Source: Sporotomaculum syntrophicum
GTDB lineage: Bacteria; Bacillota; Desulfotomaculia; Desulfotomaculales; Desulfallaceae
Direction of reading: 5' to 3'
Length of the DNA: 64,000 nucleotides
NCBI RefSeq assembly: GCF_009932395.1
Contig: NZ_LSRS01000003.1
Location: forward strand, 703,924 to 767,923
The notes under the pieces were generated by a model. It saw only the letters and a program-made list of their open reading frames with translations, did no database searches and was not told the DNA's origin. Numbering within the stretch: the stretch's first letter is position 1; every line of letters begins with the position of its first letter. This document shows, one piece after another, positions 38,567 to 46,514 of the stretch. Made by a program: the position numbers and the translations under genes.

Positions 38567-38842
38567 TTATAGTTTGTTAATCCCTAAAAATATCAAGGTC
38601 ACCCCCAGCATGATCGCAGCCATACCAGGGAAAGACACTTTGCCGGCCAGCCCCACCAGTCCAAGAGTGGTAACGATAATCAGCACGGTGGGACCGACCA
38701 TAGCCAGCACGGCATTAATTTTAAAGGCTGTCTCCACCTTATTAAAATGAAGCATCAATATTGCCGCTGTAAATTCAATGGTGGCTGATAAAAACCGCAT
38801 GGCAGCCATAGAAAAGACAATTTTATCAAAGATAAAAAACAT
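38567..38842 (-). CDS. yqhV: YqhV-like (DUF2619) small membrane protein
   Basis: A 91-residue protein with three predicted membrane segments, resembling the YqhV/DUF2619 family found next to sporulation genes in many Bacilli and Clostridia. The opening FFIFDKIVFSMAAMRFLSA and the LAMVGPTVLI segment are typical. The ATG at 38842 follows GGGGGTGG by 6-7 bases. The frame is open to 38926, but without a start signal. Function is unknown. Confidence 0.8.
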   Translation of the reverse strand: MFFIFDKIVFSMAAMRFLSATIEFTAAILMLHFNKVETAFKINAVLAMVGPTVLIIVTTLGLVGLAGKVSFPGMAAIMLGVTLIFLGINKL

Positions 38843-38931
38843 TATTATCCACCCCCGGTTATTTACTATCTTTTCTATGCCGGGACGGGCATTAAAATGC
38901 ATAGCACTTAGCCAGAGGAGGTACAATATCG

Positions 38932-38997
38932 ATGTTCAAGAAAGGATGTGTATTATTATGGGGGCGAAAGCCGGAGCAGCTGCACTTGCCGCCATAG
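38932..38997 (+). CDS. Possible 21-residue leader peptide overlapping the MFS start
   Basis: ATG at 38932 follows an excellent GAGGAGGT site by nine bases and opens a 21-codon frame, MFKKGCVLLWGRKPEQLHLPP, that ends inside the MFS gene. The MFS start codons at 38946 and 38958 have no comparable site of their own, so MFS translation may be coupled to this peptide. A frameshift in the strain or assembly is an alternative. Confidence 0.4.
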   Translation: MFKKGCVLLWGRKPEQLHLPP

Positions 38998-40310
38998 CCG
39001 GCGTACCATTTATTATGGTGCTGGGCAATTCCATGCTCATACCGGTACTGCCGCAGCTGCAAGAAGCGCTTAAGCTCAGCGAGTTTAAAAGCAGCATGGT
39101 TATAACCGCATTTTCCATACCCGGTCTGCTCATTCCGGTGGCCGGCTTCATATCCGACCGCATCGGCCGCAAAAAGGTTATTATTCCCAGTTTAATTTTA
39201 TACGGCCTGGGTGGCATCATTGCCGGGCTGGCAGCAATGTTCCTCGACAGCAGGGCCTACGCCTGGATTATTGGCGGTCGTGTTATCCAGGGTATCGGTG
39301 CTGCGGGCACCACCTACATCGCTATGGCCTTAACCGGAGACTTATTTACCGGTCACCAGCGCAGCAAAGCACTGGGCGTAGTGGAAGCCGCCAATGGTTT
39401 TGGCAAAGTACTCAGCCCGGTACTGGGCGCCGCTATTGGCTTAATTACCTGGTACGCCACATTTTTATTCTTCCCGGCCATTGTCATTCCCATTGTCCTG
39501 GGCATCTGGTTTTTAATCAAGGAACCGGAAAGCAACCGCGCTACAAAAAGCATTGCCCAGTATAAAGAGTCCATTAGCAAAGTCTTTAAAGAAAAGTCCG
39601 TATTAGTATCCACCATTTTCCTGACCGGTACAATAGCCCTGCTGCTTCTATTCGGTATGTTATTCTTTCTCAGCGACTACCTGGAGGAAACAGTTGGTTT
39701 GAAAGGGATAGTTAAAGGAGCGGCCCTGGCTGTGCCTGTATTATTTATGTCGGCAACCTCATATATGACCGGCCTGTTTATTAAGCAAAACGTCAAGCTT
39801 ATGAAGTGGCTGGTGGTAGTTGGCCTCGGGTTGATAGCTGCCTCATTGTCGGCATTAAACATTTACGAGAACATCTATTTTTTCTTCGCCGGTATATCCA
39901 TTGCCGGGTTGGGCACAGGATTGCTTCTGCCCTGTTTAAACACCATGATTACCAGCACCACAGCCACCGAGGAAAGGGGCCTTATTACCTCTATCTACGG
40001 TAGTGTTCGCTTTTTAGGTGTTGCTGCAGGACCTCCTTTGTTTGGCTATTTAATGGAATTAAGCAAAGCTTACATGTACTGGGGCGGCGCCATACTGGCC
40101 GGAGCAACGGCAGTAATCGCCCTGTTTTTCATAAGAGTCAAAGACTTGAGCATGGCGGGCTCTAACGGACAAGGACAGCAACCGCAGCAAGCATATACTC
40201 CGCCCACACAGGCTGTTAGAACAGAGTTTGTATTTGCCCCGGCCCGCAAACCGCTGCCTGAACAAAAAGAAGCCGAGGGGAATAACGAGCAGTCTAAATC
40301 TAAATCATAA
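38958..40310 (+). CDS. Major facilitator superfamily transporter
   Basis: About 450 residues with 12-14 predicted membrane helices. The MFS loop motif is GFISDRIGRKKVII near residue 62, and FGKVLSPVLGAAIG lies in the fifth helix, as in drug:H+ antiporters. The C-terminal tail (about 400-450) is hydrophilic and proline-rich. I chose ATG 38958, although 38946 is also in frame and the ribosome binding site is weak. The frame is open to 38778, but the extra part overlaps yqhV and is not MFS-like. Substrate is unknown. Confidence 0.85.
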   Translation: MGAKAGAAALAAIAGVPFIMVLGNSMLIPVLPQLQEALKLSEFKSSMVITAFSIPGLLIPVAGFISDRIGRKKVIIPSLILYGLGGIIAGLAAMFLDSRAYAWIIGGRVIQGIGAAGTTYIAMALTGDLFTGHQRSKALGVVEAANGFGKVLSPVLGAAIGLITWYATFLFFPAIVIPIVLGIWFLIKEPESNRATKSIAQYKESISKVFKEKSVLVSTIFLTGTIALLLLFGMLFFLSDYLEETVGLKGIVKGAALAVPVLFMSATSYMTGLFIKQNVKLMKWLVVVGLGLIAASLSALNIYENIYFFFAGISIAGLGTGLLLPCLNTMITSTTATEERGLITSIYGSVRFLGVAAGPPLFGYLMELSKAYMYWGGAILAGATAVIALFFIRVKDLSMAGSNGQGQQPQQAYTPPTQAVRTEFVFAPARKPLPEQKEAEGNNEQSKSKS

Positions 40311-40312
40311 CG

Positions 40313-40660
40313 TCAGCCGTTAAACCATGTATTAGCGTATTTCGATGTTATCGGGTAGTAGTAATATTCGCCGGACAGACATTTAATAATCGCCACAATC
40401 GCAAAGATCGCGTAAACCAGACCCGATATAGCCAGGGGAATAATCAATAAAATTCCAATGAGTACCAACGACAGCACCCCCACCGCCATGCACAGAAGCA
40501 TGGCAATAATGTGCATCGTCAGGGACTCCCGAGCATGGTGGTTAACAAAATCGTCATCCTTCTTAAGCAAATAAACAATCAGAGGCACCAAAATAGGTAA
40601 GCCAAAGAATATAGAACCATGACAAATCGCACCCATCAGTTTGCTTTCAGGTGAAACCAT
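40313..40660 (-). CDS. DUF4870 membrane protein
   Basis: A 115-residue protein with three or four hydrophobic segments. It has the DUF4870 features AICHGSIFFGLPILVPLIVYL, DDDFVNHHARESLTMHI and a C-terminal ending in YYYPITSKY. Such proteins are small Tic20-like membrane proteins of unknown role. The ATG at 40660 follows GGGAGGTG. It is convergent with the MFS gene, with only two bases between stop codons. Confidence 0.86.
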   Translation of the reverse strand: MVSPESKLMGAICHGSIFFGLPILVPLIVYLLKKDDDFVNHHARESLTMHIIAMLLCMAVGVLSLVLIGILLIIPLAISGLVYAIFAIVAIIKCLSGEYYYYPITSKYANTWFNG

Positions 40661-40722
40661 AAATTCACCTCCCATCCGCCTGCCTTATTAATGTATATCA
40701 AATCTATTGTTCTTGTTAATTG

Positions 40723-41469
40723 TTAAAAAGTGAGTACCGGGCCATATTTTTTCAACCAGCGGCGGCGATTTTTGTAATCCGGCATTAATGCTTCCACCAG
40801 GCCCCAAAATGCCAGACTATGGTCCATCCTTTTTAAATGACACAATTCGTGTATGATCACGTAATCAATGACTTGTTCGGGAGCCATCACCAGGTGCCAG
40901 TTAAAGTTCAAATTACCTTTTTCCGAACAACTGCCCCAGCGATGCTTTTGTTCCTTGATCCGGATTTTTGCAAGTTCAATGCCAATCATACTTGCATAAA
41001 AAATAATTCGCTCGTTTATAACTATATTTGCTTGTTTTTTATACCATTTGACCAGAGCATTACGGACCGCGCCTGCCCCGCCCTCTAAATACACAGACCG
41101 CGGCACCTCAACCAGCATTTGTCGTCCATTTATTATTACTGCCTGATGCTGCACTTGCTCATTAGCCTGCACCTTGATCTCAAACCGGTTACCCAAGTAA
41201 AAGAATTGTTCCCCATCCACAAATAATCTGGGTACGGGGCACCCTGCTAAGGCAGCTAAATAGTCCATTTTTTCCAATACCCAAATGCTTTTATCCTGCA
41301 TAATATCGTTTACCATCATGGCGTTATAGGTTAACGGGGCCGTCACCAGAACCCCATCCTTTGCATCAACCACTATTTTTAAGGAAGATGCCATATGACT
41401 GTATTTAATTTTATATTCAATAACTCGATTACTGAATACTACGTGGGGCAAAGCAGCACCAGCTTTCAT
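40723..41469 (-). CDS. YgjP/DUF45-type zinc metallopeptidase
   Basis: A 248-residue soluble protein with the SprT-like HELCHLKRMDHS zinc motif near residues 213-224. The upstream KEQKHRWGSCSEKGNLNFNW segment is diagnostic for the YgjP/DUF45 family. WGLVEALMPDYKNRRRWLKKYG closes the domain. The physiological substrate is unknown. It is likely a single-gene unit. Confidence 0.88.
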   Translation of the reverse strand: MKAGAALPHVVFSNRVIEYKIKYSHMASSLKIVVDAKDGVLVTAPLTYNAMMVNDIMQDKSIWVLEKMDYLAALAGCPVPRLFVDGEQFFYLGNRFEIKVQANEQVQHQAVIINGRQMLVEVPRSVYLEGGAGAVRNALVKWYKKQANIVINERIIFYASMIGIELAKIRIKEQKHRWGSCSEKGNLNFNWHLVMAPEQVIDYVIIHELCHLKRMDHSLAFWGLVEALMPDYKNRRRWLKKYGPVLTF

Positions 41470-41789
41470 AACATGTCTATATTATTTTCTCATTAACTTT
41501 CCTGTTTAGCAACTCAACTATGTAGCAAATAGCAAGATGACTACCTCCAAGGATCCAAGGATTTAAACATCAAACCTAATCTGTATTTTTGGATATAATT
41601 TACCACTTCTCATGATATACACAATAGCGCCTTTATTTGGTAGGCCAACCAGGTAACCAATTAGACAAATATTGAATATTTTTTTACCAGGTGCAAAGCA
41701 ATCCCTAGCCCGGTTAATAACTCAAAGGGGGTGGGCGCCGCATGCGATAACTTAGCATGCATGCAATTACCGGAGGGGAGTTGATTACA
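41470..41789. other. Gap upstream of comA-like gene, with a GCATGC dyad
   Basis: The only structure I see is an inverted repeat GCATGC (41740-41745) and GCATGC (41755-41760) about 30 bases before the phosphosulfolactate synthase start, a possible operator. No gene or RNA was recognised. Confidence 0.4.
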
Positions 41790-42608
41790 ATGTCCGAAGA
41801 TGCACACATCAATATCTGGCGGGAAGTTATAGCTTATCCGCTTGGAGAAAGGGCAGCTAAACCTAGGAATAAGGGGCTGACCATGGTAATCGACAAAGGT
41901 ATGGGCATAGGGGAAACCCGTGACTTGTTACAAATCAATAATCAACACATTGATTTTATCAAGCTGGGGTTTGGCACCTCAATGCTTTATGCTGCAGGCA
42001 CTTTAGAGGAGAAGATACAGCTGGTGCGTTCTTATGGAGTTGATATTTATCCTGGGGGCACTTTTTTGGAAGTAGCAATAACGCAAAACAAAATTAGGGA
42101 GTTTCTCGATGTCTGCCAGTTTTTGGGTTTCACGACCATTGAAGTCAGCGATGGGACGATACCCTTAAGCCGGGAGGTGAGAGAAAAAGTCATCAGCTCA
42201 GCTGCAGAAATGGGCTTCAGGGTATTAACTGAGGTGGGCAAAAAGATTGATGGCTCAGAAGTTACTGCACAAACGCTGGCGCAAATGGCCCTGCGTGATA
42301 TAAAGAACGGTGCATACAAGGTTATTGTGGAGGGCCGGGAAAGTGGTTTAAATGTAGGGCTTTACGATACCAAAGGCAAAATGATAGATGATGATTTGCA
42401 AGTATTTATGAATTATATTGATGACCCATCTAAAATTATTTGGGAAGCACCTCTTAAAGCTCAGCAGCAGGACCTAATAACCCTGTTCGGCTCAGATGTA
42501 AACCTGGGTAATATCCCGGCCCAGGAAGTTCTTGCTGTAGAAGCCCTGCGTGTCGGTCTGCGGGCCGATACCTTTAAGTTAGCCATAGCCAATCTATTGG
42601 AAATTTAA
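41790..42608 (+). CDS. comA: Phosphosulfolactate synthase (ComA/YitD family)
   Basis: A 272-residue TIM-barrel enzyme joining phosphoenolpyruvate and sulfite to (R)-phosphosulfolactate. KGMGIGETRDLLQ, FIKLGFGTSMLY, GVDIYPGGTFLE, EVSDGTIPL and VIVEGRESG are family motifs. In methanogens it opens coenzyme M synthesis. In spore formers it can supply sulfolactate. The ATG at 41790 is 11 bases after GGAGGGG. The neighbours do not belong to the pathway, so the product's use here is open. Confidence 0.9.
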   Translation: MSEDAHINIWREVIAYPLGERAAKPRNKGLTMVIDKGMGIGETRDLLQINNQHIDFIKLGFGTSMLYAAGTLEEKIQLVRSYGVDIYPGGTFLEVAITQNKIREFLDVCQFLGFTTIEVSDGTIPLSREVREKVISSAAEMGFRVLTEVGKKIDGSEVTAQTLAQMALRDIKNGAYKVIVEGRESGLNVGLYDTKGKMIDDDLQVFMNYIDDPSKIIWEAPLKAQQQDLITLFGSDVNLGNIPAQEVLAVEALRVGLRADTFKLAIANLLEI

Positions 42609-42747
42609 AATATACATCAGCAGTTCAATAGGCAGTGATATTTTGCATGTACAATAAAAATGCAAAGTACCATTTAGCTAAAGCTGGTAATACAATGGAT
42701 AGCGGTGGCATATATTTTACTAATAATTGTCATTGTGAGGCGAGACT

Positions 42748-43200
42748 ATGCATGGGGTACCGCTGCTTGTGGCACTTCTCTTAGTGGGTATCATATCACG
42801 TTCCAATTTAATTGCCACCGCTGCCTGCGTATTATTAATTATTAAATTCAGCAATCTGCATTTTATATTTTCAATATTAGAGAGAAGAGGTCTGGAGATA
42901 GGCCTGTTATTTTTATTACTGGCCATATTGGTGCCTGTAGCCAGTGGCAAAGTAACGGAAAAGGAATTATTGATTACCTTTACTTCGCTGCCCGGCATAC
43001 TGGCTATCGCCGGGGGTGCGCTGGCCACCCATTTAAACGGCGAGGGCTTGCGGTTATTACAAATCGATCCGGAAATGATCTTTGGTATATTGCTCGGTTC
43101 CATGATCGGTATTGTTTTTTTAGACGGTGTTCCGGTGGGACCGCTGATGGCGGCAGGACTAACCGCGCTGTTTTTGGAAACCATCCGACTATTTCAATGA
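42748..43200 (+). CDS. DUF441 membrane protein
   Basis: A 150-residue protein with four predicted membrane helices, matching DUF441 (YeaL/YtwI): LLLVGIISRSNLIATAACVLL, LERRGLEIGLLFLLLAILVP and the PVGPLMAAGLTAL segment. Function is unknown. It is convergent with rluD, with two bases between stops. Confidence 0.88.
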   Translation: MHGVPLLVALLLVGIISRSNLIATAACVLLIIKFSNLHFIFSILERRGLEIGLLFLLLAILVPVASGKVTEKELLITFTSLPGILAIAGGALATHLNGEGLRLLQIDPEMIFGILLGSMIGIVFLDGVPVGPLMAAGLTALFLETIRLFQ

Positions 43201-43202
43201 TG

Positions 43203-44138
43203 TTAAGTTATTTTTTCGTCAATACCCAACTTCTGCAAAATAACGCCTAGCTCTGCCGGCAAAGGAGCCCTGAATTCCAGATAATCACCTCTGCGGGGGT
43301 GGATGAACCCAAGTTGGTATGCATGCAAAAACTGGCCTGCTAAACCAAAGTGAGGTTTGCCTGGCCCGTACCTGGTGTCCCCCACAAGCGGGTTGCCAAT
43401 ATAAGCCATATGGACCCTTATTTGGTGAGTACGACCAGTTTCCAGGCGCAGTCTGAGGAATGTATAATTACCCGCCCGTTCCAGCACCCGATAGTGAGTT
43501 ACCGCCGGCTTACTGTTACGACTTGTTACAGTCATTTTCTGCCGGTCACGCGGGTCCCGGCCAATAGGTGCATCCACCACACCCCGTTCACTGGCCAGTA
43601 CACCATGGATCAGTGCCACATAACCGCGCCGCACAGTGTGCTTCTTCAACTGGCCCGCCAAATGCTCGTGAGCCAGGTCATTTTTTGCCACCATTAATAA
43701 ACCTGAAGTATCCTTGTCAATGCGGTGCACAATGCCCGGTCTTAGTACACCGTTAATGCCGGACAGATCCCGGCAGTGCTCCAGCAAAGCATTAACCAGC
43801 GTGCCAGTGTAATTGCCTTCTGCCGGGTGTACCACCATCCCCCTTGGCTTATTCACGACAATGACATCACTATCTTCATAATATATATCAAGAGGGATAG
43901 ACTCCGGGCAAACTTGTAGCTCCACGGGCGGTGGTACGGACACTGCTACCGAATCACCTGCCTTTACACGATAATTGGCCTGGGCGGCCAGCTGATTCAC
44001 CGTGATAGCACCGTCACCAATCAGTTTTTGCACAAATGAACGGCTCAGCTGCTCTTCTCGGGAGGTTACAAAAACATCCAATCGCGTTCCAGCATCCTCC
44101 GCCCCTACCCGGTAGATCTCAGTTGTCGGCACCGGCAT
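43203..44138 (-). CDS. rluD: 23S rRNA pseudouridine synthase, RluD type
   Basis: The 311-residue enzyme has an N-terminal S4 RNA-binding domain (about 17-75), then the catalytic RluA domain with HRIDKDTSGLLM (catalytic aspartate in RIDKDT) and the RLETGRTHQIRVHMAYIG signature. The ATG lies 20 bases inside lspA, a coupling seen in many Firmicutes. Which uridines it modifies cannot be read exactly. Confidence 0.93.
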   Translation of the reverse strand: MPVPTTEIYRVGAEDAGTRLDVFVTSREEQLSRSFVQKLIGDGAITVNQLAAQANYRVKAGDSVAVSVPPPVELQVCPESIPLDIYYEDSDVIVVNKPRGMVVHPAEGNYTGTLVNALLEHCRDLSGINGVLRPGIVHRIDKDTSGLLMVAKNDLAHEHLAGQLKKHTVRRGYVALIHGVLASERGVVDAPIGRDPRDRQKMTVTSRNSKPAVTHYRVLERAGNYTFLRLRLETGRTHQIRVHMAYIGNPLVGDTRYGPGKPHFGLAGQFLHAYQLGFIHPRRGDYLEFRAPLPAELGVILQKLGIDEKIT

Positions 44139-44586
44139 CCACCCTTTGTTCTAATTTTTCACTGCGCCAAAGTCCAATGACTAAAAGTAACGCCCCAATC
44201 ACGATAGATGAGTCCGCCAGGTTGAAAACCGGCCAAACCTGAAAATCCAAAAAGTCAATAACCCGTCCCAGACGCACCCGATCAATTAAATTACCCAGCG
44301 CTCCACCCACCACCAATCCGGAAGCAAGACGCAGTAAAATTTTTTCCCGGGGCAAATAACGCTGCCATACAAAAACAGCCGTAATCACCACCAGGGTGAG
44401 AAAAATAAACAAAGAAGTCCGGTGGGCCAATATACCAAAGGCGGCTCCCGGGTTTAAAATATAAGTAAAATAAAACACCGGTGGCAATACGGGTATAGAT
44501 TCTCCCGGCAGCAGGCGCGAGATAATTAGATATTTGGAACACTGATCGAGTAGCAATGTGACCGCCACAATAAAAGTCCAGAGCAA
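44119..44586 (-). CDS. lspA: Lipoprotein signal peptidase
   Basis: A 155-residue membrane aspartyl protease that removes lipoprotein signal peptides. It has four predicted helices and the catalytic aspartates D111 (GRVIDFLDF) and D125 (FNLADSSI), plus N100 in GALGNLIDR. It would process the lipoproteins encoded in this window (ZnuA, DUF1287, 56049). It overlaps rluD by 20 bases. Confidence 0.95.
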   Translation of the reverse strand: MLWTFIVAVTLLLDQCSKYLIISRLLPGESIPVLPPVFYFTYILNPGAAFGILAHRTSLFIFLTLVVITAVFVWQRYLPREKILLRLASGLVVGGALGNLIDRVRLGRVIDFLDFQVWPVFNLADSSIVIGALLLVIGLWRSEKLEQRVDAGADN

Positions 44587-44664
44587 ATAAAAACCCCCCT
44601 CAATAATACTATATTATGATATAATACCACATATTTGCATATAAAAAACTTGGAGTCAACCGCT

Positions 44665-45015
44665 ATGTACTGGATTCCCGCCATTTTTTGGATGGCCTTG
44701 ATATTTTACCTGTCCGGTCGCACAGGCAGTGAATTGCAATATTTATTTCCCCTTATAGACAACTTCAATCCGGGTCATTTAATCGCTTACTTTGTGCTGG
44801 GACTCTTATTTTACCTGGCCTTGCATAGGTACAACCACCGTCATCCTTATTGGCAAGCCATGTTGTTCTGCTTTTTATATGGTATCACTGATGAAATTCA
44901 CCAGTATTTTGTCCCTACCCGCTACCCCGACATTTACGATTTGGCCAGGGACCTCTTAGGTGCCGGGTTGGGGTTAGCTACAGTCTATTTGCTGAAAAGA
45001 AGAACTAAATCTTAA
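44665..45015 (+). CDS. VanZ-like membrane protein
   Basis: A 116-residue protein with about four predicted membrane segments and the VanZ hallmark, SGRTGSELQ, GHLIAYFVLG and the GITDEIHQYFVPTRYPDIYDL motif. VanZ confers teicoplanin tolerance in vancomycin operons, and chromosomal homologues have unclear roles. The ATG at 44665 follows TTGGAG by 8 bases. A terminator follows. Confidence 0.88.
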   Translation: MYWIPAIFWMALIFYLSGRTGSELQYLFPLIDNFNPGHLIAYFVLGLLFYLALHRYNHRHPYWQAMLFCFLYGITDEIHQYFVPTRYPDIYDLARDLLGAGLGLATVYLLKRRTKS

Positions 45016-45037
45016 GGCCGACAATAGCTGCTAACAG

Positions 45038-45064
45038 AAAACCCGCGTAAGCATGACGCGGGTT
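45038..45064 (+). terminator. Rho-independent terminator after the VanZ-like gene
   Basis: AAACCCGCGT and ACGCGGGTTT form a 10-base stem with a short loop, followed by TTTAATT. Confidence 0.88.
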
Positions 45065-45111
45065 TAATTCATGCCCTGGCCGTCTAAAGGGCAAGCTAAT
45101 TAGAAAAGGGG

Positions 45112-45339
45112 ATGAGTAATATGGATACTGCCTGTGTATTATGCAACTCAATGGAAAAATTGTTTCTTCAATGCACCTGCGGACAAAATATGCATGATTC
45201 CGGTCCGGTAACGGACTATAAAGGTCCGTATAGTCCTTATTACAATTTGAGCTTTGAGGATAATCACTGTCATCACCTTTTTACCTGTCCAGAATGCGGA
45301 GCTGATCAAATAATCTCCGTTCCCCTGGTAAAAATATAA
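45112..45339 (+). CDS. Small zinc-ribbon-like hypothetical protein
   Basis: A 75-residue protein with cysteine pairs CVLC, CTC and CPEC and histidines (NHCHHLF), suggesting one or two bound zinc ions. AAAAGGGG precedes the ATG. No family was recognised. It is a single gene between VanZ and the next small gene. Confidence 0.7.
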   Translation: MSNMDTACVLCNSMEKLFLQCTCGQNMHDSGPVTDYKGPYSPYYNLSFEDNHCHHLFTCPECGADQIISVPLVKI

Positions 45340-45593
45340 CCCCAAAAAGCAACTATCTAAGGATATATACCGGCGGAAGATAATTTTTGCCTTTCACCAT
45401 CACACATCTGCGGCATATTATATACAAATTCTTGATCCAGGCAGGCGAGCAACCCTGCCTGAATCTTAGGACTTTTATCCAGCAGCTTAGCGGCGCTTCA
45501 AAACCAAGATACATTTTTTCTGCTAAAAAACAGGCGCGCATAAGCAGCGGCTAGTTATCGGGATAAAAGATATATTTGGTGAAAGGAGGCCAT
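45340..45593. other. Gap with one 8-base hairpin
   Basis: CAGGCAGG (45438-45445) and CCTGCCTG (45454-45461) form a perfect stem with an 8-base loop. It may end the small zinc-ribbon transcript, although a T-tract is lacking. Nothing else was recognised. Confidence 0.45.
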
Positions 45594-45824
45594 ATGTTGT
45601 CTAATAAAACTAATCCTTTTTCGTTGTTTCTAATTCTTGTTTTACTAATCCTGAGCACCGATAACCAGGCAGACGTCAAGCTAGGATTCGTCAGAGGGTT
45701 AATTGACCAGACATCACAATCTTTAAGTGCACTCAGGGAAGGAATTACTGCCATGAACAGCAGTTTTGAACAAGCTAGCGCCTTGTTCATGAATGCTAAT
45801 AATAAGTCCGGTGACGCCAAATAA
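45594..45824 (+). CDS. Small hypothetical protein with one hydrophobic segment
   Basis: A 76-residue protein. Residues about 8-22 (PFSLFLILVLLIL) form a membrane segment, followed by a helical stretch (LIDQTSQSLSALREGITAMN). AAGGAGG lies just before the ATG at 45594. The FLILVLLIL core recalls the YjcZ peptides further right, but the rest differs. No family was assigned. Confidence 0.6.
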   Translation: MLSNKTNPFSLFLILVLLILSTDNQADVKLGFVRGLIDQTSQSLSALREGITAMNSSFEQASALFMNANNKSGDAK

Positions 45825-45827
45825 TAG

Positions 45828-46205
45828 TTAACCGTGAATCAGCGTCGGCAGGCATTTGGTGCAGACCCAGAGGCTCTGCCCTTTGTTCCGGCCGGGCAAC
45901 AGGAAAACCTCTTCCTCTGTATTACCGCAGTTAAAGCAGACCTGGGGAATATAAGACCCCGGGTTTTGTTTTACTTGCTCCTCCACTGCCTGCTCATTAA
46001 AAGCAGCAGCTTCACGGGTTTCCACGGTTAATGCGCCCTGAGGGCAAACTCCGATGCAGAAACCGGCTCCGTCACATAACTCCTCTCTTTTAACCCTTGC
46101 CTTACCGTCTTCAATGGTAATAGCACCTTCCACGCATGGACTTACACATTGCCCGCAACCGTTGCACTTTTCCTCGTCTATTTTTACAATTTGTCTTTTT
46201 GCCAT
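45828..46205 (-). CDS. Ferredoxin-like 2[4Fe-4S] protein with C-terminal zinc ribbon
   Basis: The 125-residue protein has two [4Fe-4S] motifs, CNGCGQCVSPC and CDGAGFCIGVCP. The second lacks the usual first spacing (CDGAGFC), as in related ATP-binding or nitroreductase-associated ferredoxins. A further region has CFNC and CTKC (about residues 92-118), a likely zinc or iron site. The ATG at 46205 follows GAGGTGAT. An electron-transfer role is inferred. The partner is unknown. Confidence 0.87.
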   Translation of the reverse strand: MAKRQIVKIDEEKCNGCGQCVSPCVEGAITIEDGKARVKREELCDGAGFCIGVCPQGALTVETREAAAFNEQAVEEQVKQNPGSYIPQVCFNCGNTEEEVFLLPGRNKGQSLWVCTKCLPTLIHG

Positions 46206-46514
46206 GTTCAATCACCTCGTTCTTTATTTTCATCTTTAATATACCCCTAGAACCTGCTGTATAAAGTAATTCAGCTCGCACTATTGACGTGATATTACTC
46301 ACACCCATATGACCGCCATCTCTCGTATAGCAAGGCAGGGGAACGTAAAAACTAATTAACAAAGAGCATAGTATACCTTAGCCATCATTATTTTGTTTTT
46401 TCAAGCAGGTTTTTCAACTTTAAACCAGAAATAACCTAACAGGTTAATCACATTTCAAGAAATATTAAGCAAAGCCTGGCACCTACCACACGCCATCATG
46501 GAAGGAGAGTTTTT
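46206..46514. other. Divergent promoter gap
   Basis: This 309-base gap separates divergent ferredoxin and aminotransferase genes. A candidate promoter on the plus strand is TTGACG at 46284-46289 with ATATGA 17 bases later. No gene, repeat or riboswitch was recognised. Confidence 0.35.

Noticed and set aside
38778-38957. N-terminal extension of the MFS transporter
   Set aside because: It lies antisense to yqhV and lacks membrane or MFS features.
42720-43184. 154-codon minus-strand frame opposite DUF441
   Set aside because: It is a shadow. The plus-strand reading is a clear membrane protein family.
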